From Diphasiastrum complanatum (Eukaryota > Streptophyta > Lycopodiopsida > Lycopodiales > Lycopodiaceae), in contig CM055114.1 in assembly GCA_029204225.1 (NCBI GenBank), positions 13,080,144 to 13,144,143 of the forward strand: a stretch of 64,000 nt of DNA. The letters are read 5' to 3'. The position numbers and the translations under genes are program-made. Each line of letters begins with the position of its first letter. Position 1 is the stretch's first letter. A model generated the notes under the pieces. The model was not told where the DNA came from. It did no database searches and worked only from the letters and a program-made list of their open reading frames with translations. This document shows positions 54,628 through 64,000 of the stretch, in pieces.

Positions 54628-55746
54628 TTGAATGATGTCATTGTGAATGACAGTGAAGAAGAATCATTATCATATGAGTCATTACCTAAATCATTGAGTA
54701 GAAGTTCTTGTTTAAAAAAAGAGAGTACTTCAATCATCCTTATGTTGAAGGTACTAATCATTTTTTTCATGGCTTCTAATGTTTTTGAGGTTTCTACTTC
54801 TTATCATGCAATCATTAAGAGGGAGTCTTATGAAGGAAAGAGCAATGGAAGATTGGTTCTTGGGAAGATCCAAGGCATGGATCTCACATCTCTTCATCAA
54901 CTCAAAGGATTCTATGATTATGAATTGATCACTCATGGTCGAGATGGCAAAAGGTTGGTTGGAGAAGACTACATGGAGCAAATCGAGAGGCAATTTATTC
55001 AAGGCAAGGGAGATCTCATTGGTGAGCTTATTGAGGTTTGTTATGAACTCAAGAGGGCTATATTTATTAGGTTTGATACTCATCTTCACCTACTCTACTT
55101 CATGTTGGATGGAAAGTTTGGAATCTATCTTTTGATTTATGATGGTGACATTGGAGACATTGTTTTCACTAACCTTTATGGAAGATCAAGATCAAGCATT
55201 GATGAGATCTTGTTGGATCTAGATCATATGTTTGAGAAAGAGTATTTCTAGAGGTTCAGGTCTGAAGATATTCATATCTTTGATATCTTTGATGATCAAG
55301 AGAAAGGTAAGCAAGTGGAAGTGACTCACTTTGCTTTACTCACATGTTTTGGAGAATCTTCTTGTGTAGATGTTATGCAAGTGGATATTGGTTCTCATGG
55401 TTCTCATGGATCTGCAAAACAAGGTCTGTTCAATGACTTTGATGGTCAAGTTGATGATGAAGAGGTTGATCTCAAAGGGCTTCAACTAGTCAAAAGGAAA
55501 GTTGGCAATTTGGAGCTAGTGAAGAGTATCAAAGGAGAGGTAATTCGCAAAGATGTTATGGATATGTTTTTGCAGCTTATTGAAGACTCAAGTAAGGTCA
55601 AAGGAGCAGCAAGGAAGTGTTGTTCAAGTCTACTTTACTTCTTCTATCTCATGTTTGAGCAATTTCATGTGGATGTGTGCAAATTGTCAAGATATGGACA
55701 AACTAGCTACATTGTCTTGCAATATCTTTTGTTGGAGTTGTACTAG
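54628..55746 (+). CDS. unknown reading frame carried inside the LTR element (one internal stop)
   Basis: A frame from 54628 to a TAG at 55249-55251 (207 codons) continues in the same phase to 55746 (second open part 55315-55746, 143 codons), giving about 372 codons with one interruption. Readable stretches include GKIQGMDLTSLHQLKGFYDY, HGRDGKRLVGEDYMEQIERQ, GELIEVCYELKRAIFIRFD and, in the second half, DGQVDDEEVDLKGLQLVKRK. Nothing resembles Gag, protease, integrase, RT, RNase H or envelope that I know. The length in one phase suggests former coding sequence. The likeliest source is host DNA captured by the retrotransposon, or a lineage-specific accessory gene. I cannot assign a function. Confidence 0.45.
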
Positions 55747-56131
55747 CATTATTGGCTGGTTTGCTGATGGAAATGAAGCTATTGGAGGTTCATTATATCA
55801 CTCATCCATGATCAAGTTCTCAAGTGTTGAGTTACTTGATGCCAATGTTTGGATTGTTTGGTTGCTGTAATTTTCCAGAAAGTTCAAAGTTTGAAACATG
55901 AAGGAATCATTTCATTCACATTCCATTTGGTTCTTCATGTTCTAGTTATATCTTGATGTGTAAAATTGATGTAAGAGATAGTGAAGCATCCAATTTGGAC
56001 ACTATTCTCTATATCAATTATGAAAGATACTTTAGAACCTTAGAAAGGAGATCTATACTTAGGATGGAGATCATTCTAAAGTTGGATCAAATTTCTATTG
56101 TCAAAACTATGCCAAAACTAGTTAAAGGGAG

Positions 56132-56786
56132 TGTGAGAGATTTCAACTAGTTTAGTCTAGTTTAGTCATATTTTGATAAATTGTCAATAAGAGGCCAAAA
56201 CTCATTTTAGACTTAGAGATAAACTTTTTGAAGTTATATTAGTTTAAAATACATTCAATAAACACTTTTTGAAAGTGTGGCAAAGTTGGTAGTCGATTTT
56301 GAGAGAGATTCAAATCAGAACTTTGGGTACATTGAATCTAGACCCAGAAATAGTAGGGTTTACATTTTGGAGGGAAAGCCAAGTGGCCAAATAGGGTTTG
56401 AACATTCTATAAAAGGATGTAGCTCATGGAGAGGCATATCTTCTCTCTTCTCTCTCTCATTTCATCATTATACATGGTTCTCTTTGGGTTCTACTACTCA
56501 TTGGTGCACTCTCTTGATGATATCTTGCAATCTTGTGTGAAGATGAAGTTGTGAGTGTTCTTGTGTGGGTCTAAAGATGAAGTTGTGAGTGGTGTCGTGT
56601 GGGTCTGAAGGACAACAAACGTATTTTATGTTTTGGTTCATGTTTGATTAGTATCTCTTAGAGTTTGCATCTCATTTTGTATGTAGATGCTGTTTTTTTT
56701 ACATTGGCAGGGTTGTTGGTTTGCTCCTTTTTGTAACCAAAGATCAGGGACATGGATTGTATCTTGAATGATCTGAATCCTTCACA
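56132..56786 (+). repeat. 3' LTR of the non-autonomous element
   Basis: 655 bp. Instead of the 5' LTR patch it has a pair of about 35-base repeats (AGATGAAGTTGTGAGTG..., about 56540-56605). The rest matches the 5' LTR closely. Confidence 0.95.
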
Positions 56787-56791
56787 ATCTG

Positions 56792-56918
56792 TAGCCAGCA
56801 ATATCATGCTTATCAAGCTGAAGTTATTACTTCAAGCCATTGTACTCACTGTTGATATTAATCAGAGTGCAATTTTTTTCACTATTGTATTGTTCATTTG
56901 CGCAATTCTGTATGAATC
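56792..56918 (+). repeat. 5' LTR of the decayed copia, second part (3' end deleted)
   Basis: Continues the LTR from 52806 (TAGCCAGCAATATCATGC). Identity to the 3' LTR ends at TGTATGAATC (56918, against 61444). Confidence 0.9.
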
Positions 56919-59900
56919 GCTCAAACCAGAAGGAGATGCAGCCAGCATCACCAAGTGGAGACTGAGAGATGGCAAAGCATTTTCCATGATCACCCTCAAT
57001 ATTAAGGATACTCTAATCAGCCACATACGTGCTACTCAGACTGCTAAGGATGCACGGGACATCCTAGCAACTCTCTACGACATTAGGAATGTTATTTCTA
57101 AGTTACACTTGAGGAAGAAATTCTTCACTCTGAAAATGTCTGACGTAGAAAGTGTTTTGAGTCATCTCAACACGTTCAAAAATCTTATGGAGCAGATGAC
57201 TGCAACTAGTTCAGTCATAGAAGATTCTGATGCACTCATGACTCCATTATCGAGTCTACCAGAAGCCTACAAAAATTGGATAATGGCAATTTCTACCCAA
57301 GTGCACCTCACTCTGTCAAGAGTAATTTCGCTGCTCCTACAAGATGACATCGGAAGATTAGCATCCTCTTCAGGCTCAAGATCGGATCCTCAAGCTCTAT
57401 ATTCAAAAAACCAGAAGTTTAGATCCAAGAGATCTACAAAGTCAAGTTATAATGACAAGAAGAGCAACATGCAGTCTGGACCAAATTCCGGTTCAGTATT
57501 GAATTCAAGCTCTCCATCATTCCAACTACTGCAAAAACTTTTCTGCAGATACTGTAAGAGGACTGGCCACGAAATCAAGGACTGCCAAGCTTTGAAATAC
57601 AACAACGAAAAGAAGAAACAGTTTGAACAACAAGCACATAGTGCTACAACTAGTCACTCAAATCAGCAACAAGAAGAAGATGAGACAAATTTCATGACCA
57701 AAGTCAAAGAACAACAGGATATCAATTCCTAGTATCTAGATACCGGAGCAACTCAACACATGACTCACCATCGCAACTGGTTCAAAGACTATAAGTCATT
57801 CACCCACTCTCGAGTTGTGCAACTTGGAGACAACTCATCACATTCAATTGAAGGTGAAGGAACAGTCAGAGTTGAATTCAAAAGAGGTGAAGTCAAGTTG
57901 TTGTCCAGCGTTCTCCACGTTCCAAATCTGACCAAGAATTTGCTCTCAGTTAGCAGAATCACCGATTCAGGCCGGAAGCTCGAATTTGATACAGAAAGCT
58001 ACACAATTTTTGACAAATCCCGAAAGATTCTAGCCTACGGAAGAAAAAGCGACTATCTTTACAAACTTAGCCATTGTTACTCTTCTAATAGTCAAGCTCT
58101 TCACACAGCCACTTCTGAATCAATATGTTGTGGCATTTCAGACTTGGCCATCTTTATTTAATTTCAATAGTATTCGGCAAATGTTTGCTCAAGGTCTAGT
58201 ACAAGATCTGCCTTTTGTCAACAAGCCAACTTCTCCATGCGAAAGTTGTATTATCAGCAAGCATGCTAGAAGCTCCTTCATTTCAAACTCAATTCATACA
58301 TCTAAGAGCTTGCTTCACCTTGTACATAGCGACACTTGTGGCCCGATGCAGATTGCTTCGACAGAGGGAGCTCTCTATTTCATAACCTTCATCGACGACT
58401 TCTCTCAAAGGACTGCTACTTACTTTATGAAGAACAAATCCGAAGCATTCAAGTTCTTCAAGCAGTTCAAGGCATCTGCAAAAAATCAGACCCAGAGTAA
58501 AATCAAGCCTCTATGCACAGATGGAAGAGGAGAGTATATGTCCACAAAGCTCAAGGAGTTCTGCAAGGCCAGTGGAATACTCAATAATTTACAACTAGCT
58601 ATTCACCTCAGTCCAATGATATAGCTAAACGGAAGAATAGGACACTCATCGAAAGTGTCAAGAGCATGCTTGCCCATGCCTCTCTTCCAAAGAAATTTTA
58701 GACAGAAGTTGTTACTACAACTGCCTATTTGCAGAATCGATCCATCACCAAAGCCCAAAATGGCAAGACACCTTATGAGTTGTGGACATGATCAAAACCA
58801 TTACTCAAAAATATTCGAGTGTTTGGATGTCTCGCTTTTGTTCAGATCCCTAAAGATCTAAGAAGAAAGTTAGATGATAAGAGCAGGAAAACGATTTTCA
58901 TCGGCTATTTTCCATACCACAAGACATACAGGCTCTACAATTTGGATACCAAAAATGCATTCACTAGTAGAGATGTCAATTTTGTGGAAGACCAATTCAT
59001 CGACCACAAGGAAAAAGCTGCTGATAAATCTGATACAAGGATCGAACAACCAAATTTTGATCCAGGGATTCAACTGCAAAATATCAACATTGACTCAGAC
59101 AATGAGTCAAAATCTCAACGAGTCAACCCACATCAGAGGACTGAAGTTCAATCCAGAAGGTAGAAGAGGTCCAGACATCCTCCATCCAAATTTATGGATT
59201 ATCCGGCCTACTACTTTGTGTAGGACCCAACCACAATTTCTGAGACTATGTCCACTCAATGCTGACCAGTGGAAAGCAACGATGGACACCAAATTCGATT
59301 CTCTGATGGAGAATCAAACATGGACAATCATTGAATTGCCAAAGGACTGAAACCCAATTCCATACAAATGGATATTCAAGGTGAAGTACGACACTAAAGC
59401 AAGGCTAAATTATTACAAGGCTAGGCTATTCACCAAAGGCTTTTCCCAGATTTCAGATCTGGATTATTTAGAAACCTTCACCCCAGTTGTCAAACATGCT
59501 TCGATCCGCCTACTTCTCTCCTTTGCAGCTGCAGCAGATCTTGAAGTCCACCAGATGGATGTCCAGACTGCTTTCCTCAATGGAACCATCGAAGAGGAAA
59601 TCTATATGTCGCAACCAGAGGAATACGAACTCATAAAAAGCACCTTGTATGCAAAATCCACAAGGCTCTCTATGGGCTGAAACAATCACCCAGAGCCTGG
59701 TTCCAAAAAATCAACACATTTTTGATAGATAATGGTTTTATTCCAAACTCGACAGACTCGAATGTCTACTTCAAGCATGTATCAGAACACTTCATCATCA
59801 TCACTCTCTATGTAGATGATACACTCTTATTCATTAACAATTTGAATCTCATGAAGGATATAAAATGCATGCTGGCCCAGGAATACAAGATGACTGATGA

Positions 59901-60749
59901 CATGAGTCTAGTCCACTATTGTCTCCATCAAAATCAACTAAGCAGATTGATTTTTATCAGTCAGCAACGATATCTCAACAACGTGCTGGAAAAGTATGGT
60001 ATGGCCACCTGCAAACCAAATCACTTTCCACTCGACCCTAGACTAAAGTTATCAAAGGAATAGTTTTCTCAAAGTGAGGCAAAAAAGGAGAAAATGAAGC
60101 GCTACCCATTTCAATCCATCATCGGCTCACTGATGTATGCAATGATTTGCACACGACCAGACCTTGCATATTTGATCAGTACACTTAGCCAGTTCTTGTC
60201 AAATCTAGGCTTAACTCATTGGAAAGCACTAACAAAGGTCATAAAGTACATCCAAGCAACAAAAACTCTTTGCATCTACTATAGAGACAGCCAAACTGCC
60301 AACATCCTTGAAGCCTACACAGAGGTGGATTGGGCAGGAGATGTCGACACCACAAAATCAACTTCAAGATTTGTATTTTTATACAACCAAGGCCCAATCT
60401 CATGGAACAGTCAAAAACGGACCTCAGTTGCATTATTATCAACGAAATCTGAATACATAGCTGCCACAAATGCAACCAAGGAGGCAATCTTCCTACAACA
60501 ATCTATTGTGACAATCAAAGCACAATAGAGTTATCTCTCAATCGGATATTTCACTCTCGAAGCAAACATATTGAAATCAAATATCACTACCTTAGAGAGA
60601 AAGTGCATAGCAAGGAAGTAGCATTGGTTTTCTGCAGAACAAACTACATGGCAGCAAATTACTTCACAAAGGCTCTATCAAAGGAGCAACATCTCAGATT
60701 TAACAATATGTTAAATCTGAAGATCAAGGTTTTTCAGGATCCAAATTCA
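56919..60749 (+). pseudogene. decayed copia Gag-Pol
   Basis: Gag without its N-terminus runs from 56919 (LKPEGDAASITKWRLRDGKA) to the zinc knuckle CRYCKRTGHEIKDC near 57546-57590 and a TAG at 57730. The protease reads YLDTGATQHM, followed by a spacer ending VLHVPNLTKNLLSV. Integrase has LHLVHSDTCGPM, FITFIDDFSQRT and LCTDGRGEY. In the catalytic Glu motif the Glu is Lys (AKRKNRT instead of AERKNRT, near 58625-58645), so integrase would be dead even if the frame were whole. RT has YVDDTLLF near 59811, preceded by frame breaks near 59165, 59350 and 59680. RNase H is at 60094-60528 (WAGDVDTTKSTS) with a tail to 60749. Many stops. Confidence 0.92.
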
Positions 60750-60756
60750 GGGGGAG

Positions 60757-61549
60757 TGTTAGATTTCTTATGCTCAACCTTAAAAAATCGTTCAAGTAAT
60801 GAGCATCCTAAAAATCGAAGGCTGACTACATGTTTCGGACCTTCGCATTTTTTACCTTTTAGATTTTTGTGCCTTAATCGTTTTTAAGGTACCTTTGCCT
60901 TTTTCGCATTTTTCGCACATTCACGAAAAATGTGACACAATGGCCAGATTGCCTTGGAATCCATTTCAAGCCCACCTCATCTTTTTCGCATATTTCTTGC
61001 CTTCGCTCTAGAGGCACCTTCAGGATTTTTTGCACCTTCGAGATTTACATACTTTCAGTTAAGGGCACCTTCGGGTTTTTTGGATTTTTCAATAGTGGCG
61101 AACCGACATTGCCAACTTATCATCAACCCTAAAAATAGCTGGACAACCAAATATCCCAAGGGCGGGTTCCAACTTTGTACATATACAAAGACTGACGTAA
61201 ATAACATTCAATGCTCGTAAGATATTTTTTGAAGACACTTGTAAATATATGCTACCTGAATCAAGCTATGTAAGAGTTAATCAAAGTGTTGTATTAATAC
61301 AATCAAAGTTATCTATAGCCAGCGATATCACGCTTAGCAAGCTGAAGTTATTACTTCAAACCATTGTACTCACTGTTGATATTAATTAGAGTGCAATTTT
61401 TGTCTCACTGTTGTATTGTTCATTTGCGCAATTCTGTATGAATCATACTTCTGGAATATTTCTGCTGCTAATTGTTGTGTTTCCATTTCTACATGCCTAC
61501 GCTCAAAGCTTTGAGCTTGCGCTGCCGGTCATCCCCACGTTTTACGACA
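60757..61549 (+). repeat. 3' LTR of the decayed copia
   Basis: 793 bp, TGTTAGAT...TTTACGACA, followed by AAGAT. It contains several CACCTTCG-type repeated words (61010-61075 region). Confidence 0.93.
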
Positions 61550-61554
61550 AAGAT

Positions 61555-63400
61555 AAGACATAGTATATGGGTGCAAGTCCTTTTGTTCAAAATCTAACCG
61601 AGAGGATGAGAGCTGGGGGAGGATTCCATCCATTGTGAGTGCATCTTTCACATATAGTGTGAAAAAATTTGTGGAGATTGTCGAGCTTACATCGTTTAAC
61701 AATCAAGTTAACATGTCGAAAGAGATCTACAAATGTAAGAAGCCATACATTGAATTTAATATAGATGATGATAATAATTTCCATCGTCTGGATGTTGACT
61801 ATGTGTTGCGAAGTAGAAGAATCTATCCTCCATCCAAAGGAGAAAATACATCTGCATCTATTTTTTGAATGCGATTGGGTTTCACCTTATAAAATCTCAA
61901 ATGTTGGCTCTTTGGTGGAATTCATAGTCAATAATAGTTGGTGGAAATTTTGACAAATAAATCTTGGTAGTAAAGTGAAATGCTAGGGTGTGTCTAGTCA
62001 TGGTAGATGCAACAAGCCAATTTCATTTATGGTGCTATTTTTGTATACATTTATTGTTTTTTGTAACAACTTTTTTTTAAACAGGTTATTGTTTTAGGAT
62101 GTGATATTCTCATATAGAGTAAAAAAGAACACATCGCCTCCACTTGCCACCATTTTGTTTTCTTGTTGTAAAAATGGCTATCTCCAATGTCCAAAAGAAT
62201 GTGCTAGGCCTTGGTGGCATGTTTCATGATTTGGAAAACATTAAAAAGTTAGGTGTCTTTTTGGTATTTGTGGACGTTCAATGCTATATAATGTCCTTGT
62301 GTGTATGTTGAAATCATTTATTCTGATGGACACAAAATTTGTAATCTCATGGTGTATGTAAGTAATCTCATTCCATGTCAAGTATTATTATATTGCATAT
62401 TGTCTCATCGCATATTAGTCCATTAGTAACATTTATTATTATGATTTTCTCATTTCCCATTAAGCCATTATACTATGTGTGCTATTTTGTTATTAATCTT
62501 TGCAATCAAAACATTATGATAGTGATTGTAGACCGACTAATACAACATTGTCATCTCAATCAAACTATTGTTTTGTGATGTTCATATTTTTGTCATGATG
62601 ACTTTTCTTGAGAATCATAAAACAAGGTGGATAGATGTTCAAATGCATGCATTCAAACATAGTGAGCATAAATTTCTTGTAATTAAATATTAGAGTAACA
62701 AGGTCTACAACGATGTAGTTATTAAATTCTCGAGTAACTAGAACTACAATGATGTAGCACTGGACCAATGTTCTTGAGGATCGTTTTCGAGGAAAACCAT
62801 AAGGAAAATGTTTTGATCTTGAGATCATATCAAATATGTAATGAATGATGAGGACAACATTATGAGAAAATTTAAGATTAGTTTGTAACTCAAAGTATGC
62901 ACTTTGCACGTGTCCACATCACTTGTCTTTCTTGACCTTCATGTCTTTTCGAATCATTCAAATATTATCATCCCTCTTGTTCAACCTACTTACTTTTTCC
63001 ATTCAAGTACAAAGGTTTTTGTAGAGCTTTCTACAAGCAACACGATATTATGAATCTAAAAGTGTTATGGATTTTGTTTTATGATTTTTATTCTTAATGC
63101 AGCTCTATGAGAATACTCATTTGGAAAAGTAGCTTTTGAAACAACAATTTTGAGAGGTTGTTGATAGCTATATTGTTTGACTATTTTTGTGGCCTTACAC
63201 TACTCATAATAAATCTTGAAGATTAGTCTAACCATCACTAAAACAAAAATTGAGTTGGCTCAATAGTTTCTAAAGTTTTTAATAAATATTTACTATGAAT
63301 AAATAAAAGCACTATTACTACAAAGTCTTCCTAGCACAACACATATGAGTGAGAATGAATAATTCTTATACATCTAGAACTTCAAGCAAGAACATGGTGA
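61555..63400. other. no gene recognised
   Basis: AT-rich. A 77-codon plus-strand frame (61635-61868) and a 114-codon minus-strand frame (62565-62909) show no domain and have no supporting context. Confidence 0.5.
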
Positions 63401-63495
63401 AAGACATGTATACATCACTATAATTAAAGAAGTTCTAGGATTTCACCCACATTTGAGCCAAAAAAATAACTTGTGTACTATGCATACAAGCACAT

Positions 63496-64000
63496 GTGTG
63501 TTACAACAAAACTCTAAGCCCTGATGGTGTTACTCCCGATTTCTTCCTAGCTCACTGGGATATTGTTGGTCCCTCCCTCCTTCTAACCATAAATAATTCT
63601 TTATCCAAGGGCTTCTTTCACTCTTCCCTCTCTCATGGCTTGATTAAACTCATCTCCAAAATTGATTCACCCTCCAAAAATTTTTATTACTGCCCGCTTA
63701 CCATGTTGAACACTTCCTACAAGATCATAGCTAAAGCCATTTCTAGGAGGCTTGCTCCTCTCCTTCCCTCTCACATATCCAACTCTCAGGCTGGTTTCAT
63801 GAAAGGCAAGTCTCTGTTCAATAATATTCTTAACATATGGTCTGCCATTAATACTTCCCTCTGGTTCAATTATCCGACCCTTCTTCTTAAAATTGACTTT
63901 GATAAGGCCTTTGACCGAATTAGCTGGCATTACCTTTTTGCTTAATGCCATTCATTTGGAATTCTTGATTATCTCATCTCTGCTCTCTCTACTTCTACCT
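63496..64000 (+). pseudogene. LINE (L1-type) reverse transcriptase fragment, runs off the window
   Basis: The frame opens near 63496 with SPDGVTPDFF (normally GPDG in plant L1 elements). It continues with LIKLISKI, CPLTMLNTSYKIIAKAISRRL, ISNSQAGFMKGKSLFNNIL and LLKIDFDKAFDRISW. These are the N-terminal motifs of the LINE reverse transcriptase up to block A, including the first catalytic Asp of KIDFDKAFD. A TAA at 63943-63945 interrupts it, and the same phase continues CHSFGILDYLI to the window edge. The endonuclease domain that should precede RT was not seen, so the copy is 5'-truncated, as is common for LINEs. Confidence 0.88.

Larger units (their letters stand above)
52807..56786 (+). mobile_element. 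3,980-bp non-autonomous LTR element with partial Gag and unknown ORF
   Basis: The target-site duplication ATCTG is exact (52802-52806 and 56787-56791). The LTRs are 654 and 655 bp (TGTGAGAG...CTTCACA). A primer site (53461-53472) and a polypurine tract ending AAAGGGAG (to 56131) are present. The interior is only 2.7 kb and has no protease, integrase, RT or RNase H. It carries the first part of a copia Gag followed by sequence I cannot assign to any retroelement domain. It must rely on proteins of other elements. Its Gag start is close to that of the intact element at 36-43 kb, and both have LTRs of about 655 bp. Confidence 0.95.
52274..61549 (+). mobile_element. decayed copia element whose 5' LTR is split by another element
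   Basis: The target-site duplication AAGAT is exact (52269-52273 and 61550-61554). The 3' LTR is 60757-61549 (793 bp, TGTTAGAT...TTTACGACA). The 5' LTR starts at 52274 with the same sequence, is interrupted after 52806, resumes at 56792 and matches the 3' LTR only to 56918. The last 105 bases of the LTR, the primer site and the N-terminus of Gag are missing there, a single deletion. A polypurine tract GGGGGAG (60750-60756) precedes the 3' LTR. Coding sequence relates it to the truncated copies at 26-32 kb. Confidence 0.93.

Noticed and set aside
61635-62909. Frames of 77 and 114 codons on either strand
   Set aside because: No family signature, no motif, and no context supporting expression.

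Overview
This is nuclear DNA of a land plant, probably a flowering plant. It is almost entirely transposable-element sequence: Ty1/copia and Ty3/gypsy LTR retrotransposons, Helitron helicase remains, an L1-type LINE, a decayed transposase-like gene with short GT-AG introns, and very long (CT)n tracts. The only recognisable host-type sequence is a broken fasciclin (FAS1) fragment of the fasciclin-like arabinogalactan protein type, a family typical of plants. I cannot name the species. There is no rRNA, tRNA gene or CRISPR array, and no operon-like gene order.

Layout. 0-5.3 kb: AT-rich DNA with a strong hairpin at 421-459, a decayed transposase-like gene with introns (1927-3396, +), and a convergent, undamaged two-exon gene of unknown function (3529-4189, -). 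5.3-10.2 kb: a copia fragment, a Ty3/gypsy fragment with an internal deletion, then a frameshifted Helitron helicase. 10.4-12.4 kb: microsatellites and short tandem arrays. 12.6-13.3 kb: FAS1 fragment. 13,335-19,258: a copia element with unusual AG...CT LTR ends and GTTTC target-site duplications (TSDs). 19.3-25.3 kb: 6 kb with no recognisable gene. 25.3-25.9 kb: (CT)n cluster. 26.1-32.5 kb: three truncated copia copies of one family.

34.5-49.0 kb is a three-level nest. An old copia (outer) was split by a second copia (36,175-48,739, TSD GTATT). The 5' LTR of that second element was later split by a third, intact one (36,464-42,873, minus strand, TSD TATAG). The youngest has 655-bp LTRs that differ at a single base, and one uninterrupted 1317-codon Gag-Pol frame, so it is the best candidate in the window for a recently active element. 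49.0-50.6 kb holds gypsy fossils.

52,274-61,549 is a two-level nest (TSD AAGAT). The 5' LTR of a decayed copia element is split by a 3,980-bp non-autonomous LTR element (52,807-56,786, TSD ATCTG). That element keeps only the N-terminal part of Gag, followed by about 370 codons of sequence unlike any retroelement domain I know, which may be captured DNA. The window ends in a LINE reverse transcriptase that runs off the edge.

How the parts relate. The intact element at 36-43 kb and the non-autonomous one at 53-57 kb have closely similar Gag N-termini, LTRs of about 655 bp and the same initiator-methionine tRNA primer site. The first or a relative could therefore supply proteins for the second (inference). 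Several LTRs of different families carry CACGTG palindromes, a possible shared regulatory site.
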